Source: Armatimonadetes bacterium CG06_land_8_20_14_3_00_66_21
GTDB taxonomy: Bacteria; Armatimonadota; Abditibacteriia; CG2-30-66-41
Direction of reading: 5' to 3'
Assembly: GCA_002779825.1 (NCBI GenBank)
Contig: PEVN01000328.1
Coordinates: 1-33,907 of the forward strand
DNA: 33,907 bases
In this document: positions 24,904-33,882 of the stretch, piece after piece
How positions within the stretch are numbered: the first letter of the stretch is position 1
Layout of the letters: each line of letters opens with the position of its first letter
Translations under genes and position numbers: made by a program
The notes under the pieces: generated by a model
What the model was told of the DNA's origin: nothing
Databases searched by the model: none
The model's input: the letters and a program-made list of their open reading frames with translations, nothing else

Positions 24904-27027
24904 GTGAACAGCATTCGGCAGCGGTTGCAGGGCAAGCTACGCGGACGGGCGATCTGCTGGTTGACCGCCCTACTGGCGGCACTGGTGTGCGCAAGTTTGG
25001 GCGGCAGCCACTGGCTGAGGGCGCAGGAAGAGGACGGACAGGGCGCGGTCGCCCCGAACTCCGCAAAGGCGGAAACAGAGACCGCCAAGAAGCTGAAAGA
25101 CCTCACCGCGGCCACCAACGACTACCTGTCCAACACCGACCCCAAGTCCGCCACCTACCAGATCAATGGGCCGTTCCTCCTTCTCCGACTCGAGAAGGCT
25201 CGGATGCTGGCGGCAAGGAGTTCGTCCTACTATTACAGCTCCGCGCGAGTCGAGGACGAGTTGAAGGTCGTCCAACAGGCGCTCGACTTGAGCAAGCGCG
25301 GCACCCCGATCTACGAAGGCATGACGGGGCTCCAGGAGCGGGCATACGTCTCCGCCGCCGACCGCTCCCCGCAACCCTACTGGGTGAACGTGCCCAAAGC
25401 CTACACCAGAGACAAGCAGTGGCCGCTGGTTGTCTTCCTGCACGGCTACGATCCGTCCATTGACAAGGTCAACGCCTGGCTGCCCTCCCGCGACGTGCTG
25501 CAGGTGTTCGAGGATCGTGGCTACGTGCTGCTGATTCCCTACGGTCGCCGCAACACCGACTTCGTGAGCATCGGCGAGGTGGACACGTTGAAGGCGACCG
25601 CGGAGTGCCGCAAGGTGTTCAACATCGACCCCGACCGGGTCTACCTGGCGGGCGTCTCCATGGGCGGGTACGGAGTTTACGCGGTCGGGATGCACTACCC
25701 GGACCTCTTCGCAGCCATCGCTCCCGCTTGCGGACGAACGGACCACTACTTCTGGCAGAAGCTCAAGCGGGACAAAGTCGCGGGCTTCAAGCGGCCTCTG
25801 ATCGATGCCGACAACCCCCTCGACCTGGTCGAAAACCTGCGCAACGTGCCGACGCACCTACAGCAGGGCCAGCACGATACTCTGGTGGACCCCGAAAACT
25901 CGCACCGCATCCTGAAGGAGTTCGAGAAGCGCGGCTTCAAGGCGAAGTACGAGGAGATCCCCGGGGAAGACCACTGGATCTACTTCAAGACCGACTGCTA
26001 CGTACGGATGCTGGACTGGTTCGACAAGTTCCGCCGCGACCCTGTACCCAAGGTAGTCACGTACACCACGTACCTGCCCAAGTACCGGCGCGCCTACTGG
26101 GTAGCTCTGGACGAGTTCATCAAGTGGGGGCAGCGCACCACCGTTCGCGCCGAAGCCGCTGAGGGCAACGCCCTCGAGATCACCACGCAAAACGTGGCCG
26201 CCCTCACGGTGACTTTCGCCCCCGGTTTGCTGGACTACACGCGCGACGTGTTCGTCAAAGTCAATGGCAAGCAGGCGTTCGCAGGCAAGCCGAAGGCCGG
26301 CGACCATCTCGCCATTCGCGTCGGCACTCCCGACGAAGGCGACGTGCCCAACGGCGCAGTCCCCAAGTCGTGGCGGCTCTCCGGGCCCGTCAGAGAGGCG
26401 TACAACGAGGCGTTCACCTTCGTCTACGGGACGAGTGGTGACGACACCGCGGACACAGACCTGCTGGACCAGGCGAAACGTGCCGCCCGCGAGTGGCAGC
26501 AGTTCGCAGACGGCATTCCCGAGGTGAAGCCCGACACCGCCGTGACCGACGCCGACCTCAAAGGCCGGAACCTCGTGCTCTTCGGCGATGAGGGCACCAA
26601 CTCCCTGGTAGGGCAGATGCGCGACAAACTGCCGTTTCGACTGGAGAATGGAACTGTGTGCCTCGGGGACCGCACCTATGACTACAAGGCAGACCGGCTT
26701 GGCTTCATGCTCTGCTACCCGAATCCCCTGGCTGTGAACCGACTTGCCGTGTTCTGCACCGGCCGGTTCTGGGGCGACGCGCTACCAATCAACCACAAGT
26801 TTGACCTCCTGCCGGATTTCATCGTCTATAGCAGCGAAGTCGACGCCAGCGACAAGACCAATCGGTTCTTGTGTGCTGGCTTCTTCGACAAGGACTGGCG
26901 CTTCGACCCGGACGCCGTATGGCTGGCCTCGGCCAACGGAAAGACCGACGCTGGCGCCCACGAAGGGGACGCACGGCCGGACAAGACGACGGGAGTCAGC
27001 GTCCGCCTGCTGGAACGGAAAAGCTGA
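24904..27027 (+). CDS. secreted alpha/beta hydrolase (prolyl-oligopeptidase/PHB-depolymerase-like esterase)
   Basis: GTG start, signal-like N-terminus (ICWLTALLAALVCASLGGSHWLRAQ), WPLVVFLHGYDPSIDKVNAW...RVYLAGVSMGGYGVYAVGMHYPDLFAAIAPACG...QGQHDTLVDPENSHRIL...GEDHWIYF. Confidence 0.82.
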   Translation: MNSIRQRLQGKLRGRAICWLTALLAALVCASLGGSHWLRAQEEDGQGAVAPNSAKAETETAKKLKDLTAATNDYLSNTDPKSATYQINGPFLLLRLEKARMLAARSSSYYYSSARVEDELKVVQQALDLSKRGTPIYEGMTGLQERAYVSAADRSPQPYWVNVPKAYTRDKQWPLVVFLHGYDPSIDKVNAWLPSRDVLQVFEDRGYVLLIPYGRRNTDFVSIGEVDTLKATAECRKVFNIDPDRVYLAGVSMGGYGVYAVGMHYPDLFAAIAPACGRTDHYFWQKLKRDKVAGFKRPLIDADNPLDLVENLRNVPTHLQQGQHDTLVDPENSHRILKEFEKRGFKAKYEEIPGEDHWIYFKTDCYVRMLDWFDKFRRDPVPKVVTYTTYLPKYRRAYWVALDEFIKWGQRTTVRAEAAEGNALEITTQNVAALTVTFAPGLLDYTRDVFVKVNGKQAFAGKPKAGDHLAIRVGTPDEGDVPNGAVPKSWRLSGPVREAYNEAFTFVYGTSGDDTADTDLLDQAKRAAREWQQFADGIPEVKPDTAVTDADLKGRNLVLFGDEGTNSLVGQMRDKLPFRLENGTVCLGDRTYDYKADRLGFMLCYPNPLAVNRLAVFCTGRFWGDALPINHKFDLLPDFIVYSSEVDASDKTNRFLCAGFFDKDWRFDPDAVWLASANGKTDAGAHEGDARPDKTTGVSVRLLERKS

Positions 27028-28259
27028 TGCGACAGGTAGCAATCACCGGTGTTGGCATCGTTTCTTGCCTCGGCGACAGCGTCGACACCTTCTGGCGCGC
27101 GCTGTGCGCAGGCGAGTGCGGGCTCCGCCCCATCACCAAGCTCGACACCACCGGCTTGCGGAACGAGAATGCCGGGGAGGTGCAGGAGTTCGCACTGAGC
27201 GAGCACTTGCCCGCAGACGCTGCAGCAGGAGCCTTTGGGGATCTCGACGAGGCGTCGCAGTATGCCCTCGCCGCCGCCTGGGACGCTTGGACTGACGCCG
27301 GTTTAACCGCAACTCCGCCAGACCCGGACCGCGTCGGAGTCGCCTTCTCCACCAACTTCGGCGGCGCCGAGTCCTGGGAAGTCTACTGCGCCGACCTCGC
27401 CGGGGGCGACGCGGACCCGGCTCTGTTCAGTAGCTTCGCCTTCAACGACGCGGCTGATCACACGGCACGGCTGCTGCGCGCCGGGGGACCGAAGCTGACG
27501 CTCTCCAACTCGTGCTCTTCCGGCGCAACCGCAATGGGGACCGCGTTCGACCTGTGTCGCGCGGGGCGAGCCGACGTCGTGGTGACAGGCGGCCACGACA
27601 GCCTGGGGCTTTCGAGCCTGGCCGGACTGAGCATCCTGCGGACCATCTCTCCCGACACGTGCCGCCCGTTTGACAAGAACCGAAGCGGAACAGTCTTCGC
27701 TGAAGGGGCGGGGATGCTCGTGTTGGAGGACCTCGAACACGCGCTGCGCCGCGGCGCGAGGATCTACGGACTCATGCTTGGGTACGGCGTCAACAACAAC
27801 GCCTATCACTTGACGGCCCCCGACAAGGGGGGCGCCGGCATGGTCTCGGTGCTTCGGATGGCGCTGGTCAGCGCGCAGGTTGCACCAACCGAGGTCGACT
27901 ATGTGAACGCCCACGCCACCGGCACGCAATACCATGACGTGGCAGAGATGCAAGCCGTCAAGGAGATCCTGGGGCAACGCGCGTACGAAATCCCGATGAC
28001 TTCCATCAAGGGCGCCACCGGCCACGGCATGGCCGCCGCCGGAGCTATGGAGGCGATTGCCACGCTGCTGACGATGCGCGACGGAATTGTGCCGCCCACC
28101 ATCCACTACGAGACGCCCGACCCCGAGTGCGATCTGGACTGCGTCCCCAACGAGGCGCGGGCGCAGCACATTGCGACGGCGGTCTCCATCTCTGCAGGCA
28201 TCGGGGGCAACAACTCGGCAGTTGTGCTGCGGAAGTCACTGGGTGGAGGTGAGGCATGA
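27027..28259 (+). CDS. beta-ketoacyl-ACP synthase (KS alpha / FabF-like) with an intact catalytic triad
   Basis: MRQVAITGVGIVSCLGDSVDTFWRAL...LTLSNSCSSGATAMGTAFDLCRAGRADVVVTGGHDSL...FDKNRSGTVFAEGAGMLVLEDLEHA...VNAHATGTQYHDVAEMQAVKEILG...SIKGATGHGMAAAGAMEAI. Confidence 0.92.
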   Translation: MRQVAITGVGIVSCLGDSVDTFWRALCAGECGLRPITKLDTTGLRNENAGEVQEFALSEHLPADAAAGAFGDLDEASQYALAAAWDAWTDAGLTATPPDPDRVGVAFSTNFGGAESWEVYCADLAGGDADPALFSSFAFNDAADHTARLLRAGGPKLTLSNSCSSGATAMGTAFDLCRAGRADVVVTGGHDSLGLSSLAGLSILRTISPDTCRPFDKNRSGTVFAEGAGMLVLEDLEHALRRGARIYGLMLGYGVNNNAYHLTAPDKGGAGMVSVLRMALVSAQVAPTEVDYVNAHATGTQYHDVAEMQAVKEILGQRAYEIPMTSIKGATGHGMAAAGAMEAIATLLTMRDGIVPPTIHYETPDPECDLDCVPNEARAQHIATAVSISAGIGGNNSAVVLRKSLGGGEA

Positions 28260-29365
28260 TCGCCGAACCGCAGGTCGTCCTCACCGGCGTCGGTCCCGTA
28301 AGCGCAGCAGGCATCGGGCGAGACGAGTTCCTTCGCGGCGTTCGTTCCGGTGAGGACTTCGTTGCTCCCGTTTCCTTGTTCCCGACCGACGGTCTCCCCT
28401 GCTCCGCCGCCGTTGAGGTCAAGGGTCTCAACCTGGGTGAGCACTTGGCGTCGGAGAAGACGTACCTCGACCGGTGCTCGGAGTTCGCCCTTGCCTCCGC
28501 CAGCCTGGCGTTGCGGGACGCCGGTCTCACCCTCACCGACGACAATCGCCACCGAGTCGGCGTCTGTCTCGGCAGCGCATACGGTTGCCTGGGGACGATG
28601 CGGACGTTCTATGAGCGTTTGCTCACAAAGGGCGCGAAGTTCGCGAACTCGCTGCTGTTCAGTCACTCCTACGTGAACACCCCCATCAGCCTCGTGGCCA
28701 TCGAGTTCGGCATCCAGGGATTCCACTGCGCGTACACCAACGGGCTGACCTCCGGGCTGACCGCCATTGCCCATGCGTGCGACGTTCTCCGCAGCGGTCA
28801 AGCCGAGGTGCTCCTTGCCGGTGGCACCGACGCCCTCTGCGAGACGCTGTTCCGCGCTCTCTGCGATGCCGGGACGCTGGCACCCGACGGGAGCGCCGAA
28901 GGGTGGCGGCTCGGCGAAGGCTCCGGAGTGCTTGTGTTGGAGACCGCGGAACACGCCCGGGCGCGCGGAGCCCGCGTGCTCGCGACGTTTGCAGGCTGCG
29001 GGATGGCGAATGACCTCGAGTTCAATGGCGACGGCGTGAGACGCGCGATGCAGCAGGCGCTCGCCGGCGCCGGAATCTCGGCCGCCGAGGTGGACAGCCT
29101 CTACCTCAGTGCCAACGGAACTGGCGTTAGTGATGGAGCCGAACGCCGCGCGGTGGACGAACTGTTCGGCGAGCTGGCACCAAACTGCCACGCCCTGAAG
29201 CAGCGGCTCGGCGAGCCGCTGGCTGCAGGGGGACCGCTCTGCGCGATTGCAGCGCTCGGAGAGACCGAGAGCGGCTCGGCCGCGCTGATCAACTCGGTCG
29301 ACCGCGGTGGCGGCTGCGTTTCGCTGGCCCTCCGGCGTGGCGAGGGGGCGGCTGCCACCTCATGA
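28256..29365 (+). CDS. chain-length-factor-like (KS beta) condensing-enzyme homologue lacking the catalytic Cys/His/His
   Basis: MIAEPQVVLTGVGPVSAAGIGRDEFLRGV...CAYTNGLTSGLTAIAHACDVLRSGQAEVLLAGGTDAL...GWRLGEGSGVLVLETAEHARARGARV...YLSANGTGVSDGAERRAVDELFG...HALKQRLGEPLAAGG; starts by ATGA overlap with the KS. Confidence 0.85.
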   Translation: MIAEPQVVLTGVGPVSAAGIGRDEFLRGVRSGEDFVAPVSLFPTDGLPCSAAVEVKGLNLGEHLASEKTYLDRCSEFALASASLALRDAGLTLTDDNRHRVGVCLGSAYGCLGTMRTFYERLLTKGAKFANSLLFSHSYVNTPISLVAIEFGIQGFHCAYTNGLTSGLTAIAHACDVLRSGQAEVLLAGGTDALCETLFRALCDAGTLAPDGSAEGWRLGEGSGVLVLETAEHARARGARVLATFAGCGMANDLEFNGDGVRRAMQQALAGAGISAAEVDSLYLSANGTGVSDGAERRAVDELFGELAPNCHALKQRLGEPLAAGGPLCAIAALGETESGSAALINSVDRGGGCVSLALRRGEGAAATS

Positions 29366-30318
29366 GCCTGACGACCCAGCAGCTCGTGGACTGCTACCGC
29401 TCGATGCTCCTCATCCGCGAGTTCGAGGACCGCGTGGATGCCCTGTTCAGTCAAGGCGTCATCCGCGGCACCTCTCACCTCTACGCCGGACAGGAAGCCA
29501 TTGCCGTCGGCACCTGCGCCGCGCTGCGCCCGGCCGATCTCATCAGCAGCACCCACCGCGGGCACGGGCACTTCCTTGCGAAGGGCGGCGACCCAAAGCT
29601 CATCATGGCCGAGTTGTTCGGCAAAGTAACAGGCTATGCCGGCGGCCGCGGGGGAAGTCAACACGTGGCGTGCTTCGAGCTGGGATTCCTCGGCTCCAAC
29701 GGCATCACCGGCGGTCTGATCCCCGTTGCCACGGGCGCCGCGCTGGCCATCAAGCAGCAGGGACGCAGCGAAGTCGTCGGCTGCTTCTTCGGCGAAGGCG
29801 CCTCGAATCAGGGAACGTTCCATGAGGCAATCAACATGGGCGCGATCTGGAAGTTGCCCGTGATCTACCTCTGCGAGAACAACCTGTACGCCATGTTCAC
29901 TCCGGCCGAACAGACGATTCCAGTCGCGAGTGTGGCGGACCGCGCCGCAGCCTATGGCATTCCCGGTGTCGTCGTGGACGGCAATGACCTGTTCGCCGTC
30001 TACGACGCCGTCGGCACCGCAGCGGTCCGCGCCCGCGCCGGCGAGGGACCAACGCTCCTGGAGGCAAAGACGTACCGGTTCTACGGACACTCCAAGTCCG
30101 ACAAGCGGGAGTACCGAACCACCGACGAAGAGGCCCACTGGCACGCGCGGGACCCGATCCCGCGCCTTGCGGAGCACTTGCTGACTCACGGCGTCAGCCA
30201 GCCCCAACTCGACCAGCTCCGCGAGGAGATGAAACGCCTCATCGACGAGTCCGTTGACTTCGCCGACCAGTCTCCCGAGCCCGAAGGTGCCACCGCCGCG
30301 GCCGGTCTGTTCGCCTGA
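29362..30318 (+). CDS. TPP-dependent 2-oxoacid dehydrogenase E1 component, alpha subunit
   Basis: LLIREFEDRVDALFSQGVIRGTSHLYAGQEAIAVGTCAAL...STHRGHGHFLAKGGD...GRGGSQHVACFELGFLGSNGITGGLIPVATGAALA...CFFGEGASNQGTFHEAINMGAIWKLPVIYLCENN (TPP motif)...YRFYGHSKSDKREYR. Confidence 0.92.
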   Translation: MSLTTQQLVDCYRSMLLIREFEDRVDALFSQGVIRGTSHLYAGQEAIAVGTCAALRPADLISSTHRGHGHFLAKGGDPKLIMAELFGKVTGYAGGRGGSQHVACFELGFLGSNGITGGLIPVATGAALAIKQQGRSEVVGCFFGEGASNQGTFHEAINMGAIWKLPVIYLCENNLYAMFTPAEQTIPVASVADRAAAYGIPGVVVDGNDLFAVYDAVGTAAVRARAGEGPTLLEAKTYRFYGHSKSDKREYRTTDEEAHWHARDPIPRLAEHLLTHGVSQPQLDQLREEMKRLIDESVDFADQSPEPEGATAAAGLFA

Positions 30319-30374
30319 GCCTGCCCGACCAAGTTACGCAGTCGCCGAGCCACCCCTGCCTCCAATCACCCGCC

Positions 30375-31352
30375 ATGGCTGAACTCTACTACTCCTGGGC
30401 AATCCGCGACGCGTTAGCCGAAGAAATGGCGCGCGACGAACGCGTGTTCTGCCTGGGCGAAGACATCGAGACGTACGGCGGCGCCTTCCGCACCACCGCC
30501 GGTCTATCGGAACGCTTCCCGACTCGCGTGATGAACACGCCCATCTCCGAGAACTCCATCGTCGGCGTAGCCACAGGCGCCGCCCTGCTGGGACAGCGGC
30601 CCGTGGTCGAGATCATGTTCATGGACTTCCTCACCCTTGCCATGGACCAGATTCTCAACCACGCCACCAAATTCCACTACGTCTACGGAGAGCAGGCGAA
30701 GGTCCCGTTGGTGATCCGCACCCCCGCCGGCGGCGGTCGGTGCTACGGACCGACGCACTCGCAGAGCCTCGAGTCCATGTTCCTGAGCGTGCCCGGGCTC
30801 AAGATCGCCGCGCCGGCAACGCCGGCCGACGCCAAGGGCATGCTGAAATCCGCCATCCGCGATGACAACCCGGTCCTGTTCATCGAGGGAAAACTGCTCT
30901 ACAACCGAAAGCGCGAAGTCCCCGACGAGGAGTACCTCGTTCCGCTCGGCAAAGCGCGCGTCGTCCGCGAGGGAGGCGACCTCACGCTCGTCGCCTACTC
31001 CCGGATGGTCGAGGAATGCGAGAAGGCGTGCGACGCTCTGGAGCAGGCCGGCGCCTCCGTCGAACTGATCGACCTGAGGAGCTTGGCGCCACTGGATCTC
31101 GATACGGTTCTCACCTCCCTGGAGAAGACCGGGCGGGTCGTCCTCGTTGAAGAGGGGCCGAAGACCGGCGGCGTCTGCGCCGAGATCTCGGCACAGTTGT
31201 CGGAGCAGGCATTCGACCTGCTCGAAGCGCCCCTCACCCGCGTCGCCGCTTTGGATATCCCAATTCCCAACGCCAACTCCCTCGAGCAAGCGACATTGCC
31301 CAACGCCGCCAAGATCGCCGCGGCCGCGCGCCACTTGCTGGAGGAGTACTGA
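30375..31352 (+). CDS. TPP-dependent 2-oxoacid dehydrogenase E1 component, beta subunit
   Basis: YYSWAIRDALAEEMARDERVFCLGEDIETYGGAFRTTAGLSERFPTRVMNTPISENSIVGVATGAALLGQRPVVEIMFMDFLTLAMDQILNHATKFHYVYG...PLVIRTPAGGGRCYGPTHSQSLESMF...EGPKTGGVCAEISAQL. Confidence 0.94.
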   Translation: MAELYYSWAIRDALAEEMARDERVFCLGEDIETYGGAFRTTAGLSERFPTRVMNTPISENSIVGVATGAALLGQRPVVEIMFMDFLTLAMDQILNHATKFHYVYGEQAKVPLVIRTPAGGGRCYGPTHSQSLESMFLSVPGLKIAAPATPADAKGMLKSAIRDDNPVLFIEGKLLYNRKREVPDEEYLVPLGKARVVREGGDLTLVAYSRMVEECEKACDALEQAGASVELIDLRSLAPLDLDTVLTSLEKTGRVVLVEEGPKTGGVCAEISAQLSEQAFDLLEAPLTRVAALDIPIPNANSLEQATLPNAAKIAAAARHLLEEY

Positions 31353-31415
31353 CACACCCGGTACGTCCGCGCGCACCGAGGGCTCGTGCCAACAGCCCCT
31401 GCTGACAGCCCCGCC

Positions 31416-32285
31416 ATGTTGAACACCGGTCTCGTCTCGATCATCGTCCTCAACCACAACAAGGCCGCCTACTCAGCGGCGTGCCTGGATAGCTTGCTGT
31501 ACTCCACCTACTCGCCGCTGGAGGTCATTGCCGTCGACAACGGCTCTGCAGACGCGACACCCACCGTGCTCCAGGAGTTCCGGGAAAAGGCGCAGCAGCG
31601 GGGCATCCACTGCGAGCTGCTCACCAACGATTCCAATGTGGGCGCCATTGTCGGCCGTAACCAGGCTCTAGAGCGAGCGACCGGCGAGTACCTCGCGTTC
31701 GTCGACAACGACGTGCTCGTGCGCGACCGCGACTGGCTGGAGAAGCTGCGGAGCGCACTGGAGGCGGACCCGCAGACCGGCATCGTCAGCGCCAAGCTGT
31801 TGTTCCCGTGGCCACCACACGCTCTCGAATTCGCCGGGTGCGCCGTCACCCCCAACGGTCGCATCCAGTACCTGGGCCGTGGTGAGGCGGGCGACGCCCC
31901 CGAGCACAACGAGCAGAAGGAAGTGCAGTGCGTTATCAGTGCCTGCCTCATGTTCCGGCGCGCCCTGGTCGAGGAGATCGGCATGCTGGACGAGGTGTTC
32001 AGCCCGGTGCAATACGAGGACCTGGACTTCTGCTACCGGGCTCGGGCTGCCGGGTACCGAGTTCTGTACGTCCCCTCGGCGGCGATGTACCACTACGAGC
32101 ACACCACTACCAGCCGCTCCGTTGACCTCAACTTTCAGTACGTTACGATTAGAAACGGCATGACGTTCAAGAAGCGGTGGCAGCACGTGTTCGCTTCCGA
32201 GGGCGGCCCGACCGACGAGGAAGCAAAGTGGCGCGACCTGCCCCGGAAAACCATCGAGCAGTGCCCGCCGCCGGTTCCGCAGTAG
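31416..32285 (+). CDS. glycosyltransferase family 2
   Basis: VSIIVLNHNKAAYSAACLDSLLYSTYSPLEVIAVDNGSADATP...GRNQALERATGEYLAFVDNDVLVRDRDWLEKL...EYEDLDFCYRA-type region (VQYEDLDFCYRARAAGYRVLYVPSAAMYHYEH). Confidence 0.93.
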   Translation: MLNTGLVSIIVLNHNKAAYSAACLDSLLYSTYSPLEVIAVDNGSADATPTVLQEFREKAQQRGIHCELLTNDSNVGAIVGRNQALERATGEYLAFVDNDVLVRDRDWLEKLRSALEADPQTGIVSAKLLFPWPPHALEFAGCAVTPNGRIQYLGRGEAGDAPEHNEQKEVQCVISACLMFRRALVEEIGMLDEVFSPVQYEDLDFCYRARAAGYRVLYVPSAAMYHYEHTTTSRSVDLNFQYVTIRNGMTFKKRWQHVFASEGGPTDEEAKWRDLPRKTIEQCPPPVPQ

Positions 32286-32384
32286 CCCGGCTTGCTGCGT
32301 CGGGCCACTACGGCTCGGGCGCCCAGCAAGGCGGGCGCGTCTTGTTCGAGAACGTTATGGACTGTGGAGGAGGAAGTGGCACGC

Positions 32385-32648
32385 ATGGCAAGCGATGAAC
32401 TGAAACCCAAACTGAAAGCAATGATCGTCGAGCGCCTGTTCCTCAACGTGGCGCCGGAAGACATCAAGGACGATGAGTCGTTGATGGACACGTACAACAT
32501 CGACTCAGTTGCCCTGTTCGAGGTGGTCGTGGGGCTTGAGGAGGACTTCGGCGTCTCCATGGAAGACGACGAGTTCAGCCTCGACCTGTTTGAGAATGTC
32601 AATTCCGTCGCGGAGTTTGTCGAGAAGAAGCTTGCGGGAGGCGATTGA
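32385..32648 (+). CDS. acyl carrier protein
   Basis: ELKPKLKAMIVERLFLNVAPEDIKDDESLMDTYNIDSVALFEVVVGLEEDFGVSMEDDEFSLDLFENVNSVAEFVEKKL; phosphopantetheine DSV motif. Confidence 0.93.
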   Translation: MASDELKPKLKAMIVERLFLNVAPEDIKDDESLMDTYNIDSVALFEVVVGLEEDFGVSMEDDEFSLDLFENVNSVAEFVEKKLAGGD

Positions 32649-32681
32649 GCGGCGCTCCTCGGCCGCCCCACCGGTAGCCTC

Positions 32682-33812
32682 ATGCGCGTCCTCTACCTCA
32701 ACCACGTTTCCCAGGTGGGCGGCGCGGAGACGAGCCTGCTCTCGATGGTAGCGGGCGCGCGCGGCGCGGGCGTCGATTCGCGCGTTGTCCTCCCGGGGCC
32801 GGGTCCTCTGGCCGACAGGCTCCAAGCGCTGGGAGTGCCGGTTGACCGGGCGCCGCTCTACCGCGTCCACCGAACGAAGAACCCGCTTCGGCTGGCACGC
32901 CTGGGCCTAACCCTCGAACGCGTCGCCCATCGGCTGGAGGGTCTGTCTCGGCGCAATGAGGTCGACGTAGTCCACTCCAACAGTACCACCGCACACCTCT
33001 TCGCCGCCTACGCCCGTCCCCGCCTCGGCGCACCCCTGGTGTGGCACGTTCGCGATCTCGTGTCGCTGGGGCGCTGGGCACCGTGGCTTTCCACCCAAGC
33101 GCGAGCGATCCTCGCGATCTCGCAGGCGGCAGCGGACAAACTCGTCGAAGAGGGCACTGAGAGCGAGAAGATCGCCGTCATCCACCCGGGCGTTGCGGCT
33201 CCCGAGACGCACAACCGACGCGCGGAAATCCGCGCGGAATGGGGGTGCACTGACGAACAGGTAGTCTTCGGGATGGCCGGGCAGATTGTGCCGTGGAAGG
33301 GTCATCGCGACTTCCTCAACGCGGCGACGATCGTGGCCAACAAGTTTGACGAGGCTCGCTTCGCCCTGGTGGGAGACGACCTGTTCGGGGACCATCCGGA
33401 CCTCTGCACCGAAGTGCGGGCCAGGGCAGCCGCGCCGCCTTTGGCGGGCCGAGCAATCGTCACCGGGCACCGGGAAGACATCGGCGACGTGCTGGACGCC
33501 GTAGACTGCCTTGTGCTCCCCTCCCATGGCGAGCCCTTCGGTCGGGTGCTCGTGGAGGCGATGCTGCTGGGGAAACCGGTCGTCGCGACCGGTGCTGGCG
33601 GCCCGAGAGAGATCGTCGAGCAGGGCGCCACCGGTCTGCTCGTCCCCCAGCAAGATCCCGCAGCGCTGGCCGCGGCGATGCTGGAGGTCGCCCGGAACCG
33701 CGCGGACGCAGCGCGGATGGGCGCAGGGGGGCGCCGCCGCGCTCGCCTCCTTTTCAGCGTGGAACGGAACGTCGAGAAAACGGTCGAAGTGTACCGCGAC
33801 CTTCTCGGCTGA
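32682..33812 (+). CDS. glycosyltransferase family 4 (GT-B)
   Basis: MRVLYLNHVSQVGGAETSLLSMVAGARGAG...VVHSNSTTAHLFAAYARPRLGAPLVWHVRDL...VFGMAGQIVPWKGHRDFLNAA...VLPSHGEPFGRVLVEAMLLGKPVVATGAGGPREIVEQGATGLLVPQQDPAALAAAM. Confidence 0.93.
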   Translation: MRVLYLNHVSQVGGAETSLLSMVAGARGAGVDSRVVLPGPGPLADRLQALGVPVDRAPLYRVHRTKNPLRLARLGLTLERVAHRLEGLSRRNEVDVVHSNSTTAHLFAAYARPRLGAPLVWHVRDLVSLGRWAPWLSTQARAILAISQAAADKLVEEGTESEKIAVIHPGVAAPETHNRRAEIRAEWGCTDEQVVFGMAGQIVPWKGHRDFLNAATIVANKFDEARFALVGDDLFGDHPDLCTEVRARAAAPPLAGRAIVTGHREDIGDVLDAVDCLVLPSHGEPFGRVLVEAMLLGKPVVATGAGGPREIVEQGATGLLVPQQDPAALAAAMLEVARNRADAARMGAGGRRRARLLFSVERNVEKTVEVYRDLLG

Positions 33813-33859
33813 GCGGCGCCCGGCAGTCGACACGTATACCCGCGAAGGTTGGGAACACA

Positions 33860-33882
33860 CCGAAGTCCCGGTGCGACTTCGG
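33860..33882. terminator. possible hairpin terminator after the GT4 gene
   Basis: ccgaagtc-ccggtgc-gacttcgg, 8-bp perfect stem about 48 bp past the stop; no clear U-tract. Confidence 0.35.
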
